From Myoxocephalus aenaeus (lineage: Eukaryota; Chordata; Actinopteri; Perciformes; Cottidae), in NCBI GenBank assembly GCA_038501785.1, contig JBAMJR010000097.1, forward strand, positions 8,606,837-8,670,836: a DNA stretch of 64,000 bases. The letters are read 5' to 3'. The notes beneath the pieces were generated by a model. That model had not been told where the DNA came from. It ran no database searches and worked only from the letters and a program-made list of their open reading frames with translations. Position numbers and translations under genes: made by a program. Of the stretch, positions 50,792-63,781 are shown piece by piece (the first letter of the stretch is position 1; every line of letters starts with the position of its first letter).

Positions 50792-53700
50792 ATTTGATGT
50801 TTATGATACTTTGTCATGAACCACAGTCTGGCAATAGCGATGACAGATTAAACTCGACCAACAACAAGTCTCCTTGAAACAACCAAGTTGCAAAATCACG
50901 GTCACATGACTTCCCGTCACCACCACTAAGCTAAAGTGTTTAGCTTAATGACATTAGGCCGTCTAATTTATGCATTTGCTAACAACAGCCTTTTTATAAG
51001 ACACTTACAAGCTTCAAAATTCACAAGAGGGATATTTGTTTTTTATGTACAAAACACTTAAATCTCTTCAGCTTGTCTTCCCCACAGACCTTATTTCAAG
51101 CATCTTTCTAAAAACCCATCCAAAAAAAAACATTGACTTTGAGACGTGGTAACCAGAAGTGCAAAATTGGTTGACCTGGCTTGGCCAAAAAACACTGGCT
51201 GGCTAGGGCCATCATTCCAAGGCAATCAGTCAATTAGAAGCTAAGTGTAGGAATAACAAACATGCCTTCTCTTTCAGTTAAAAACAAGTCATTAGACAAA
51301 ACAACTAGAATGCTGTGTTTATGGGGTGTATATATGGGGGCCTAATGTGTCCTAGTAAATATGGAGAAGGGTTGAATGAATAACAGACAGTAATTGTACA
51401 GCCTTACACTGACATGTATTCCTCAGAGGCCACCGGGTGTTGAGTAGCTGTGTGTTGAATTGCTAATGGAATGTCATGTGAAGGGGAACGCTGGATACAC
51501 AAGGGGTAATGGCGATGATGGCACTGTGCTGATAGCTTCCACAACAGTGTAGTTTGTGTCATGTTTGTGCATTTGTTGAGGGAAAGGTTAATAATATCAC
51601 AGAGGCTGGTTCTATTACCTTGTGTCAGGAAGCAGGAAGCCAACTACATTGTATCAGAAAAATTATGACATTTCGAATGGCCACACCTGCACCGTCTTTG
51701 ACCTGTAGCTAACAACACTGAGACTTTCCTGGTCACAAACGCAAAATGATTTAATCCTGTCTTTACGAGGCGGGATAAGAACAGAGGTAGGCCTTCATAT
51801 TGTGGCATTTTCCATGCTAGCCCTTTATTGAAGATTTGTATTGGTTTAGCGAAGGCCAAGGTTCAGGGCAGAGTGGGGTTAACTGCCTCTCCCTGACAGC
51901 CCAGATGAGAAAGTGATGTGCACAGTGTGAGGTCACTGTGTGTCAATCAGCCAGCTAACACTGGATCATTGGGAACTTGGCACACTCCATTTAGCTTCAC
52001 AGGGCATCCACATCCTGCATGTCTCCCACACACACAAATACACACACATGGATGCCCTTGCTCCCCCAGCATCCAGCCTCTCCTGTATGGCCTTGCAAGG
52101 ACTTTGGCCTACCATAACCTTCTTAGGGAGCCAGAGTCACTCTGACTCATTACGGTAATTGAGACAGGTCCTTCTGAGACTAAAGAGCTGCTGAATTGCT
52201 ACCCACTCACACATTTAAAAGACCACTTAATCAACCCCTTGTGTGTGTATGTTTTATTCTCTCTTTCTCATCATTCCGTTACTTTTTCTTGTCATACTTT
52301 TCTTTCATTTGCTTTTTTTTTTCTTCCTTCAGTTCGTCTGTGTCAGCTCACTGAGTGACACACAGTGTGTGCTGCTAATTGCCAATGAGGGAATGATCTA
52401 GGGGTTTCCCGGCTCTAGACTGCGGTCCCCTGGTGTTGAGAAAGCCTCGGCTCCAAGGAAGTGTGAATGGGTGACAGCAAAGAAGAAGAAAAAATGCTGA
52501 TTTGTGGATGTTGGTAAGGAAGAAGGGAGGGGGTAGAGATTAAGTGAGGGAGGAGAGAAGAATCCACCACCTCAGCGATTCCGGGGGCCCGGCTGCTCTG
52601 AGCTGACAAAGACACCCAGATTGCGGCCAGAGGTTGTCTCGGCGAGGCGAGGTGAGCCAGAACACCCGTCATGTAACAAGTCAGATTTAGCAATACTGCT
52701 GGGTCAGGTCAGACTCAGATTGAAGTTGGAGTCACGGCTGGTACCACGCTCCTCGCCTCTTCTATTGCTCATCCATCTGAACACAAATTACTGAGCCGTC
52801 CGCTTTGCGCTGAGATATATAGACTGGTGCTTTGTGGGTGAGTGTGTGTACATGCACTTTGTTTACACACACACACAAATCAAAACAAAAGTGACTATCC
52901 TAAAGATGCTTGAGGATGGATGGATGCTCCTAATGTATTGTATTTTCTCTCAAGACTGCATGCATGCCTCTGGCCCCAAGTAGATGAGGACAAAACTGAG
53001 ATGCTGTTAATCTGCTCCCGCGAAAGAAGGCAATGACAACGCAGCGAGTTCAACAAACTACCTCGCACAAAACGGAGAAAAGGGGGGAGAGTGTCGCCAC
53101 AGAGCCCCCTCTCTTTAATCATGCCCTATTTCTTTTTATATTTCTTTGGCTCTCTCTTTTGCTCCAACACTCGCTACATAATGTTTTTTAACCACCGGTC
53201 TCTTTTTTCTTTCCCTTTCTCTAATTTTCACAGCTCCACACGCACACCTCCCTCCCTCCCTTTCGCTCTTATCAGTGACAGGCTGGAAACAGAAGCGAGA
53301 TAAGGAAACGCCAAAGCCAATACAAGGTGTGGTGGTCGAACACCCAGGCAGATTAGTCATTGACACGTTTGTCAGGTAACAACGGCAAACGTGCCGCTCA
53401 AACTGGTAAATGGGAACAGAAACAATGGGATGCATTTCTCCTCATAAAGCATTATGGGCCCTGCCGCATTAACAGCTCGATCCAGGCACTATACGGGTCC
53501 TCCCCTGAGGTGTGGCAGCACAGATTACAAAAATGGAGCTGCTACTACATACCTTAATCAGTTCCTGTCACTCAATCACTCAGAGAGACATACAAGCACA
53601 CATTTACACACACGCATACAAACTACAAATGCACCAGGGCCTGCTTCATCACTCCCCCTCTCTCCCTGTCAGCCAAGTGGAGGCCTCAATACTTGTTTGT

Positions 53701-56700
53701 ACCAAGAGCAGTGCACTCATTTCTAACCGATATTTACTGCATCCCTTTCTACATATTCCAACATTATTGTCAACCATGTCGGCATAACTCATTGAGTGAT
53801 TAACACTCTGTTGATTCAGCGCAATCAAGGCCTGTGACGATCCAGGATCGTCAGGTGATTTTATTCACTGTTACTGTTGGACTTAATTTATTTCAGGATG
53901 TAACTTAGTACATTAACCCCCTCTTCTCACATGTGTCGTCTCTTGTGTGGTGCATCACTGAGCACATACAGCTGCATACTGTGCGCATTGCCCATTTCTA
54001 AGCTGTACGTAATTCTTTAGCAATAATTTGGAGGATCTATTGACGACATTAAGTTGTATTCATTCTGCGCTTATGATGAATCGTTATGTTTTGGAATCAT
54101 GATTTTAAACTGAGTTGACCACATGGGGAAAATGTTCTGGCGTCTCCATCAGGGATAATGTGTTAATAATAATAATTGCTTTATTTTTTATCTATGGATG
54201 ACCCTGTAGTACTCTGCACCAACTCTGTGGCAACTTCCTGGTCTGGGTAGTTTTCTTCTTCTCAAATAGTCCTTCATTTATGCTACTCGGGCATATTCCA
54301 GAAAGTTCAAATGACATCTCCATATCCTCGTTCATTTTCCTTCAGCTCAGAGGGAAGCTGCTTCTGTTTCTGAACAAGAAGCCAAGCTTTTGTCACAGGT
54401 TATCAAGGTAGAACACAAGATACGGTATTCAAATGTTAATTTTGCATTCAGTCAGATGCCAAAGCACTGTATTTCACCTTCTTTTGTGATCCGATAATCC
54501 AATATTATAATAATATGCAATGTTTTAATACTGCAATATTAAACCTAGTCACACCAGAAAAAACTATTGGTTATCTATACTTTACATCTAAATTGTATGT
54601 CCATTATGTACTGCTTTGTAAGTACTGCAAGTACCAAGTGAAGAACATGAGAGACAAACACTGGAAGCGTATTCTAGTCAGCCACCTGCCACTTTAAATG
54701 GCACTTCAATCAAAAGAATAGCCATGAGTTCTACTCCCTTAAAATGTTTCCATTTAGAGTTATTGCTGCTTTAAAAGGGTGAATAGACTATACTAGACCT
54801 GGAGCATGGAGCATGAAACCATCCAATGTTTTCTTCCAGGCGTTCTCCTTTTGTCTTTAAACCCGTAAACTCAGCATAATGTCATTGTATTTAAGAGCAT
54901 GAGGGAAAATAAAACTTGCATCGTGGAAGATTGTGTCCCTTAGTTCTGCAAAGTTATCGTTTTTCTCTCAAACAGCTCACGCTGGCTCAATTAACTATTG
55001 ATCAGATTTGTGGAACCGAATGTAAATAATTAACAAAAGTGGAGATAACATCTGCAGCTCTGCAAACAACTTCAATACAGAGGCCTCTGTGTCTCTGATG
55101 AATAGGGCGTGGAGAGCATGCACATCAGCCACTGCGAGGACCTCCGCAAGGTGGCCACGGAAACAGAGAAAATCACATCTTTATCAGACATCACAGCTGT
55201 GTCAGCTAAAAAAAACATCAAGACCACAGAAGTAATCAGACAGTGGCTGTTTTATTGTAGATACCAGAGCAGGGAAGACCATCTGTCTTCGACATTTAGA
55301 GGTAATCTAATTAGTTCTCTGACTTGGCATACTAACAGGTAGATGAAAACTGAAATTGCTGTTGATGAAGCACTAAGGTGAAATTTGACTATTTCAGACA
55401 GGAACTTCACAGAGAATGATGTGCTCCAATGAAAATCCGTTATCCTCTAAGCAGCTCTGAGGGAAGTGATAGCATAGTTGTGTCCAACGAAGCTTGTGTA
55501 AGTAAGGATGTAACATACTGAAGAGAGAAAGGCATACAGCTCCTTGGGGAAGGAAGGACTGTATGGGACTGTTTGGGGAATTGAGCTCGGGCCTCTGGGT
55601 AACCCTATTTGAATATGAATGCGTCCTATGATCCACATCAAGGGCATTGACGGGGGCACCTCTATCTACAACTACCTCCAGCAGATGTGTGTGTGTGTGT
55701 GTGCGGGTGCTAAACTGATCACTCTGTACAGCCACCAGCCACCGCATTTTTCCAAGGTACTTTGTACAGTGCATTAATCACAGGGACCCTTGAGCACTTC
55801 CATGGATCCAAATATTCCAACCTTGAGGTTACAAGAAAGACATTAGTCCTGATCCATTCAAAGTATTGGAGACAGGGAGGGGAGCTGAGGGAGGGGGCAG
55901 AAAAGCTTTCAAGGTAATGAAATTCTACCATAATTTAAAGGAAAAGACTTGTGGGGACAAGCCTGAGCCAGAGTTAGAAAAAAAAAAGATTAAATTGGAT
56001 TTTTTTTTTTTTTTTTTTTCTTTATTTTAAATTAGGCTTAAGTGCATGTGGGGGGTAGTTTTTCTTTCTCTTTTTTTTTTGAACAAAAGCATGATAACAG
56101 CATTAACGTCCAGAATGAATCGAATCATTTCCAAACCAATTAACCTTTGACAGAATGGATGAGTGGACAGGAATGAGAATGGTGCATAGGAGAGGGGAGG
56201 GGGGAGAGAGAGGTGGGTGAAGGAGAGCGGGCAGCAGTGTGCAGAAACTGACTGGCAGGGACCACACATTTTGAGGGGGTTTGCTGACTAAGAGCATGGC
56301 GTGAAGGGGTTTGATGGGGCTCCCACAGACCCCCCAAGTATCCGTCCATCTGAGTGGGGAAATGCCTCGCACCCCACTTAGTTTAACCTCCCTCTCCATC
56401 CTTGAGTCTGTCCTGCCCATCATGACTGATAGTAGGAGGGGTCTGCAGTTAACCCCACTTATTCTTTTTTTCTGGCTCTCACTCCCGCTATCTATCTATT
56501 TCTATTCATCCCTCATTGGCTCACACACAGCTGCAGCCGGTCCATTAAGTTAATTAAAGGCTCTATTTTGAGCTGGAGCCCGCTAGCAAATACGAGTGCC
56601 AATCAATAGATCTCTGGCTTATTTTGTGGGAGGGAGGGGTGACAGCACTGGTGCTGCATTCAGGGATGTGATTTGTAGAATTGGCAGACAAGCCATGGTC

Positions 56701-56884
56701 CCTCCCTGTCTTGTCTTCTGTCTCTGTCAAATTTGTTAGCCACCCTGCCCCTTCCACAATCTCCTCCCCACTATTCACTGGGATGTCATGTATCACTTCG
56801 TTCTCCCTTCTTTACACTCCGCTATCCACGGCTTTTTCCAAGTGCCTACAAGGAGATACAGTCCCGTGTTACCCTATGAGAGAC
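50792..56884. other. Intronic stretch, no gene recognised
   Basis: It contains a T20 run at 56000-56019, short CA runs near 52025-52045 and 52864-52876, and no frame or element with recognisable homology. Confidence 0.4.
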
Positions 56885-56937
56885 TGTGTGCAGTTGAAGA
56901 AATAGAATAGAAATAGAAATAGAAAAAAAATAGAAAG
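56885..56937. repeat. GAAATA-type simple repeat, tail of the SINE
   Basis: Repeats of GAAATA and an A8 run adjoin the 3' end of the minus-strand SINE and are probably its degenerate tail. Confidence 0.7.
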
Positions 56938-57176
56938 AGAAATGAAATCCTTTTTATTCGTCATAGTACATACATGAAATGTGTCCTCTGCATTTAACCC
57001 ATCCTTAATGTCTTAAGGAGCAGTGGGCAGCCCTGTGAGGCGCCCGGGGAGCAATTTAGGGTTCAGTGTCTTGCTCAGGGACACTTTGACATGTGAGCTA
57101 TGGGGGGGCTGGGGATTGAACCGGCTACCTTGTGGTTGCGGGACGACCACTCATCCCCCTGAGCTACAGCCGCCCC
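56938..57176 (-). mobile_element. tRNA-derived SINE, nearly full length
   Basis: Read on the minus strand it starts GGGCGGCTGTAGCTCAGGGG, a tRNA-like head with an A box. A B box GGTTCAATCCC follows (57112-57122). Next come the central segment GAGCAAGACACTGAACCC, then GGGCGCCTCACAGGG, and a 3' part with ATGACGAATAAAAAGG before a simple-repeat tail. This layout is that of an RNA polymerase III-type fish SINE whose 3' part lets a partner LINE copy it. The head is still well matched, so the internal promoter may be recognisable. The family name is not certain. Confidence 0.8.
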
Positions 57177-59402
57177 AACAGTTGTGTTAGTCACCATCTG
57201 CACAGGAGAGCTAGCTGTGTGGGGTTGCAGCTGTGATTGGAGAAGTGGGAGCTAGGCTGCGGTGGGCAGTAGTAGAGCTGAGATCGATCAACAGGGTGTC
57301 CAGAGGCAAGATGTGAGCTCCGGGTCCGGAAGAGGAAGTGACAGGGGGACAGAATGAGAGGGTTTCATTCTGAGAGATGACATAGCGTTCCTAAGATCAC
57401 TACCCAGAATGAGAAGCTATATTTGCATGGACCATAAGCTGTGAGAGGAGAGGAGATGATCTGCCAGTTAAGGCGTTGAGTGTGGAAGCTTCACAGATAA
57501 AGATCATTATTGCAGGAAATGGGGATCATGAAAAAAGGCTGCATTCATTCTGATGCAAGTCTGAGCCCCCTATAGGAGCAGTGTCACTTCCCTGGCCCAT
57601 GAACAGGACTAAAGATCGACTGATTCACAATGTAAGTCATCTTTCCGAAATAATAGTCTCCAGTGATCCTCCATTTTCACAAAAAAATCAATTATTTTGC
57701 TATTGTCTCATACCACAGCAAGAGCAGAAGACCCAGAGGCTAAACAACCATCATCAGCTTCATGTGGCGTTCGTCTGCCATGAAAAATGGCTGAAGGCGG
57801 CAGGCGGTGTAGCAGTTCAGAATCCGCATCCAAGCCCTCTCTGCTGGATACCTCTGCTCCAACACTCCCTCCATTCCTGCAGTCACACCAGCAGCACGAC
57901 AGTGGCGCAGCTCATCGAGATCCATCCCAGCAGTCACTCGACAATTCTCTCCCTCCAGGGAGGCAGCCCATACAGGCCTTGATGGTTAGCCAGTGTTGTT
58001 TGTTGGCGGCCTTTTCCTTCCTCTACTCCTCCTCTCTCATCTCTCTTTTTTTTCTGTGGGAATGCATGGTGTTTTTTCCACTTCTCTAATCTAAACTCCC
58101 TCCTTCTCTCTTCTCTCTCCTCTCAGAGAAAGCCCAGGGGGGCTTGTTCATATTCTCTCCTCTTATTGTGTTTCATCTTTTTCCTTATGACACAGAGCTA
58201 TCCCCCCCAGAGTATCCAGCTTTCAGCCAGGGAGCCGGAGAAAACGCATGGTTAACCCCATTTTATTCTGTCTATTCAAAGGTTCCCCGACAAAGCTCTA
58301 GTGCTCACAGCAGATAAGAAATCATTCACATAGAGTAGAAGAGAAGGTTTGGTATGCATCCAACAGAAGTAGAAGAAAAGGTCATTTTCTGCACAGGAGT
58401 GTGGCATTCGAAAGGACTGGTGCATTTCTAAGCAATGTGTTGCACCATATTGTGCGGCTTACAAAACAATGGAATAGCTCACTCACAGAGGCATTTCTAC
58501 GAAACCTTTGGCTGGCTACTGTACCTGTCCTGGATGGGTTACTTTTTTAATATCTGTATCGAACTTCAGGAGATAATATTAGCACAATGCTACAGTATGC
58601 ATACTCATCAATCATGCATCAGGGTCTATGATACTAAAACAAATTTAATTAAGATGTGAGACAACCCAGCTATCATTGTTCCATAGGCCATTGCCATAAA
58701 GTCATCCATACTTCTGGACCATATGCATACTGTACTGTGAGACAATTTACTGTTAAATAAATGGCAAATGTGTCAAGAGCAGCACTCAGCGGTGAATTGA
58801 ATTGACAAAGCAAAACGATGTACCAATGCCATGTAATATAGCTGTCAAATAAAGGGGTTATCAACTATAAAGTATAAAACATAAATATGTAAATGGGGGG
58901 AAAGGTAGGACAGAGAGAAATAAGGCCCCATTGCTGCTTCTGCAATGACCTCATCTCTCTTTCACCCCACTCTTTTGCTCTTGCTCCATTTCAGTTTCGG
59001 CCTCTCTATCTTTCACTCTCTCGTATCAAGCACACACTCCCACTGTGTTTCTCAAGCACATGCTCCCTCATCCTCGGTCACCCTAACCACCTCATTTCTC
59101 CAGCCCTCCCTCCTCTCCAACTCTCACTCGGTGCATAATTCAATCATCCCAAGGAGATGGATATCCGTCCCCTAGGAGCGCTTACGCTCTCCATTTCCTA
59201 AAGCGCTTGATCAGATTAATTGATTGTCCCCCCCCCCCCATCTCTGCGCCCCTTCTGCCTGCTGAGGCTGCCGTGGTGGGGGACGGTGGGAAGAAATCAG
59301 GTTTGCATTGATATTTTTATGAAATGGCTTTTTCCCTCTGCCCCCAGACAGACCCTGTAAAAGGACAAAGGGGAATAGATAAAGTACATGAGCAAGGAGA
59401 GC

Positions 59403-59424
59403 GGGGGGGGGGGGGGGGGGGGGG
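59403..59424. repeat. Poly-G run (G22)
   Basis: These are twenty-two consecutive guanines on the plus strand. Such a run can form quadruplex structures and is often miscounted in sequencing, so its length may be inexact. Confidence 0.9.
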
Positions 59425-59782
59425 AGGAGATTAAAGCCTGCAGAAACAGACAGGCAGGATTCTAAAGAGGACAAAACAACAACCTGGAGTGTACAGGAAA
59501 CACAGAGCTGAACAGGAGGTCAAGGGACAAGATAAAGCATAGGCGATCAATGAAATGAAATAAACAAGGCTGTTTAGGAGTTGTGTAAAACATGTGAGGT
59601 GAGTGTGTGCATGCGTCTGTGTATCATGATGTTTGGCTGCAAGCCTGCAGAGCACAGCAGAGGGTAAAGATGGGAGAGTCCAACCAGGCCCCACAGGGAG
59701 CACAGGAAGACCTCAACTCATCCATTATAAGTGAGAGCCAAGCGGCTGCCATGTCTCCTGATTGCTGAGTCCCTATAGAGCG

Positions 59783-59948
<166 letters not shown>

Positions 59949-61984
59949 TTTTGGCAAAAAGGATGGCAGTAGATTACGGTGCTGTTCCAGGCCTTGGCCT
60001 CCACGTTATGGCGGGGGCCAAATACACAAACAAACATATACACACCCTTGTGCACACACACGGTAACACAAACACACATAAGCAGGGATAGAAACTCGCC
60101 CGTCTCTCTCTTATCTATCTGCCGCACATGTTCCCCATACATGTAAGGCATTTACCTGAGCGCTATTACAGTTGAGGCTTTTACCTCTGGAGAGCCAAAT
60201 TACCTTTCAGATACAACATTCCTTTTTTCAACTTGCCCTTGCCATTTAGTTCACTTGCATTTACCCTGTAGGTATAGACTCAAACACACACTATTAAACC
60301 ACACATACACCAGCAGGCCAGCATGCGCACAAATACATAAAGTAGCATGACTCATAACTCTTTGTCATTTTGACTTTTCAACACACTCTTCTTCTGCCTC
60401 TACAGTTACTTCTACATTCAATAAATACTGTATGTTTGCAGGATAGAGCACACAGCCTTGACAGGATTATACTGTAAGCACAGAGTTGATCACGTTCTTT
60501 TAAGCCGCAAAGCATTTCATACTCGGCAAAACAAGTATGACATGATTGTTTTGTGGGATTAAAAAAAGGTATGTTTTCTGTTTTCCAAATTAATCATGTA
60601 CTTGATGATTTAAATGACTCCCTGTTAAAGGAATTGGTTGGTATCAGCTGATCCCATTGAGAATCAACATCACACTCGCCAGTTATATGCAAGATATTCA
60701 CAAGACTGCTCACACGAGCCAATTCTACACTGCCTGCCCAGCGTGAGAGCTTTATTCATTAAGTGGCCCTTACAAAAAGCATTTTGCGAGCCAAAGAGAC
60801 CGAGATGTATTTTGCAGGAGTTAGTGGGCGCAACTGAAGCTAAACCACGAGTGAGTGTTTGACTTATATTTCACAAGTAGTGATAAAGAACATAATTTGC
60901 TTTGTTTCTGCACAATGCGTAAATAAGTTGCACACGTGTTGGCTAGCAAATTTATTTTATGCAAGTATAGCACATACAGTAGCATATCAGTAGATGAGAT
61001 ATATCAAACCTGCAGCTGCTTGCTGGGTTCTACATTGACATCGAGCAACCAAAGCAATCACTTTCCGAGAGTAACATAACACAAGCTGAAAATCTGAAGT
61101 TTGTTTTTACCTCTAATGGTTTAAGTGGACTGCAGTATGGGTGCAGGTGCAACAGAGCACAGTTCTGGCATTCAATCAGGCCTGTTTGTGTATTTCATGG
61201 TCACATTGGCTTTCTGCTGCTGTGCAGAGTCAAACATATACAGACAGCATCTTTGGTGGCGAAGCTGAACTCCTGACCTCAATCCACAGATCCATCAATA
61301 CCGACAGTCAAACCGATACAAATACAGTACACACACACACACACACATGCACTCACACTCTGTTTGCTTGAGTACTCAGCCCACAGACTAAATCAACTCA
61401 CCATTTATTTTTTTCTTTCCGAAAGACTCTCTCTTTCTTACTTTCCTCCGACTTTATATTTGCTAGGGGGCTGAGCTCTCAGACTGGGATTGATCCGGAG
61501 CTGCCGTCTTGAACCTGTGCCCCGAGGGCAGCTCAGTGCAAACACGCCGCAGCCCCTCTCCACTTACTGCGATCGTGGTTACGCTCTCTCTGGCTACACG
61601 CACATTTAAACCCACATAACAGATGCACACAGCAGGTGCCACCTCTACCTAACCTGTTTTAAGCAAAATGAAGACTGATCTGAAGGAAAAACTAATCATA
61701 TATGAAAAGATTTATCTCCTCAACTAAAACCGACACAGTTTTGTAAACAAAATTCTTTTTGTTCTCACTTGTTCTCAGTCAAAGTGCAAACCAGAAGAAT
61801 GAATATATACTTTATTAATCCCCGAGGGGAAATTTGGTGTCGGGGGTAGCAGCAACTTACAACAAAATAAATAAAAACAGCAGGATGAAAGATAAAAGAT
61901 ATATACAATAATAATAAAAATAATAATAATAATAAAATAAAATAGAAATAGCTGGGATTGTGCAAAATATATATATACATGCGG

Positions 61985-62299
61985 TTAGTCAGAGGATCTG
62001 GCAAGCGGTGATTTATTATAAAGCCGTAATGCCGTTGGCAGGAATGTTCTCCTGTATCTGTCCTTGTTGCAGCGGAGCGTGAGGAATCTCCTCGAGAAAG
62101 TGCTCCGCTGACCCTGCAGTAGGTGGTGGAGAGGGTGGTCCGGGTTGTCCAATATGGACAAAAGTTTCTTCAGCGTCCTCCTCTCCACCACCTGTTCCAG
62201 AAACTCCTGCCTGCAGCCAATGATGGAGCCGGCTTTCTTAACTATCTTGTTAAGTCTGTTGGTGTCACCGGCTCCTATGCTGCTCCCCCAGCAGACGAT
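61985..62299 (-). pseudogene. LINE ORF2 C-terminal segment
   Basis: The frame reads IVCWGSSIGAGDTNRLNKIV, then KKAGSIIGCRQEFLEQVVER, LLSILDNPDHPLHHLL, and FLPTALRLYNKSPLARSSD before a stop. This is the conserved C-terminal tail that follows the reverse transcriptase in Rex1/CR1-like fish LINEs. It is intact to the natural stop codon. The seven residues that precede it in the open frame come from the inverted segment and are not part of the protein. Confidence 0.88.
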
Positions 62300-62310
62300 G
62301 TTCTGTCGAC

Positions 62311-62775
62311 GTTCTGTCACCCTTCCTGTTCACCCTGTACACCACTGACTTCCAGTACAACACGGAGTCATGCCATCTGCAGAAGTACTCTGATGACTCT
62401 GCAGTGGTCGGGTGTATTAGGGATGGACGGGAGGAGGAGTACAGGGCAGTGGTGAGTGACTTTGTGGAGTGGGCCGGCGAGAATCACCCGCTGCTGAACG
62501 TGACCAAGACCAGAGAGATGGTGGTGGACTTCAGGAGGAAGGCGACTGCTCCTAGACCTCTGAGTGTTCTGGGAGAGGACGTGGACATGGTGGAGGAGTA
62601 CAGGTACCTGGGTGTTTCCATCGACAGCCGACTGAACTGGAAGAACAACATCAACGCTGTGTACAAGAAGGGGATGAGTCGACTCTTTTTCCTGAGGAAG
62701 CTTCGATCCTTCAATGTGTGCAGCAAGATGCTGGAGATGTTCTACCAGTCGGTTGTGGCCAGCGCCCTGTACTTC
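62311..62775 (+). pseudogene. LINE reverse transcriptase segment (inverted 5' part)
   Basis: The frame is open for 155 codons, beginning VLSPFLFTLYTTDFQYNTES. It contains the catalytic YSDD at 62386-62397, followed by SAVVG, NVTKTREMVVDFRRK, YRYLGVSIDSRLNWKNNIN and FYQSVVASALYF. These are the palm and thumb-proximal motifs of Rex1/CR1-like LINE reverse transcriptases. It lacks the endonuclease and the front of the polymerase. No stops are present, which suggests a young insertion, but no start codon or promoter belongs to it. The frame continues past the LINE into a 12-bp tandem repeat, giving a chance fusion. Confidence 0.88.
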
Positions 62776-62828
62776 TTTTTTTGGCGGATCTTTTGGCGGA
62801 TCTTTTGGCGGATCTTTTTTTGGCGGAC
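62776..62828. repeat. 12-bp tandem repeat TTTTGGCGGATC, about four units
   Basis: Units lie at 62779-62790, 62791-62802 and 62803-62814. A fourth, altered unit (TTTTTTTGGCGGAC) ends at 62828. The array starts exactly where the inverted LINE segment stops. In the LINE frame it reads as repeated FWRI and on the other strand as repeated KDPP, so apparent repeat proteins here are artefacts. Confidence 0.9.
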
Positions 62829-63781
62829 TTTGACGGAAATCAATAAGCATAACAGCTGCATTGGAGATGACAGCAACAATTTCATACACCACATCCCATT
62901 TGCTGAGTGCTTTTTCATGGGCAGAGCACAAAAGAAATCCTAACTAGCGAGGATGCTCCCTCACTCACCCACCGTTCCTTCTCTCTTTGAAGTCGGAAAA
63001 ACGGGAGGAGAAGAGTATAATTTGTTTGTTTCATTCATCGTTGCTTACTATGAATAAATGTCATTAAGAATCGTTGCTGTACGACGATTGAAGAGAAATA
63101 ACGCAACGTGGTGATTAGAAGAACGCATCCATCACACTGGACCAGTCGGGAGTCTGATGGCTCTGTGGAGGCTTATGTATTGAAACACACGCACATGCAG
63201 CACAGACACAAAAATACCTACACTATTAGTCTCCGTGTTTTGCTGCGACTGCCTTGAGTTTCTATAGAGTTTGTGATTGATGGATTCTGTGATTGGTGCT
63301 GTGAGACGTGTGCAGCCTACAAGTGAGCAAATCTACACTGCCTCCTACAGGATAACATCCCACATTGGCCATGTGAATATGCAAAAAAAACTCTCATCAT
63401 CACCTTCAGCTGAGCTGATAATGATGACGATAAATGGTGTTTTCACAGCAGCTATCGAGTCTTGAAATTCACCAAAACTGCTTGACAGCCAGGGTGGATT
63501 CAAACAGTAGCTTGTGAAGAAGACAAATGTGTTGTGTGTAATTGTAAATCAAAAAATTAGTTATTTATGGCCTGATTTATGTTTTTCTTCTTTGCAAGCT
63601 TTTAATTAAATGGCTTTACATATGCTGCAAAGGGAATTTGTTGTGTGTTATTGAGATTCTACCAGCATTGCCACAGTGACAACGCTTCCTGATGGCAAAT
63701 ATAGCACCCTGGCTTTTTTTTTTTATGCTGTGAGAAGACCACACACATTAGTCAATCCTTACCAGAGGGCAGCACTCCTAC
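62829..63781. other. Intronic stretch between the LINE and the PACRG exon
   Basis: Nothing recognisable apart from a T10 run near 63714-63723. The donor GTAGGA of the exon lies at 63776-63781. Confidence 0.45.

Larger units (their letters stand above)
61797..62775 (-). mobile_element. Rex1/CR1-like LINE, 5' truncated and 5' inverted
   Basis: The minus-strand part runs from about 62299 down to 61797. It holds the end of the reverse-transcriptase ORF, an AAT-rich 3' UTR (61905-61945) and the 3' terminus, which on the minus strand reads CCCCTCGGGGATTAATAAAG then TATATATTCATTC. The plus-strand part, 62311-62775, holds the immediately preceding segment of the same ORF in opposite orientation. The last residues of the plus part (VVASALYF) and the first of the minus part (IVCWGSSIGAG) are neighbours in this LINE family. 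The copy is therefore one insertion with its 5' half inverted, the usual outcome of twin priming during LINE insertion. The junction lies at about 62300-62311. Confidence 0.88.

Noticed and set aside
57111..57176. tRNA gene
   Set aside because: A and B boxes are present, but the sequence continues into the SINE body and cannot fold as a full tRNA with a proper acceptor stem.
62368..62931. 187-codon minus frame with KDPP repeats
   Set aside because: It is antisense to the LINE reverse transcriptase and the 12-bp repeat.
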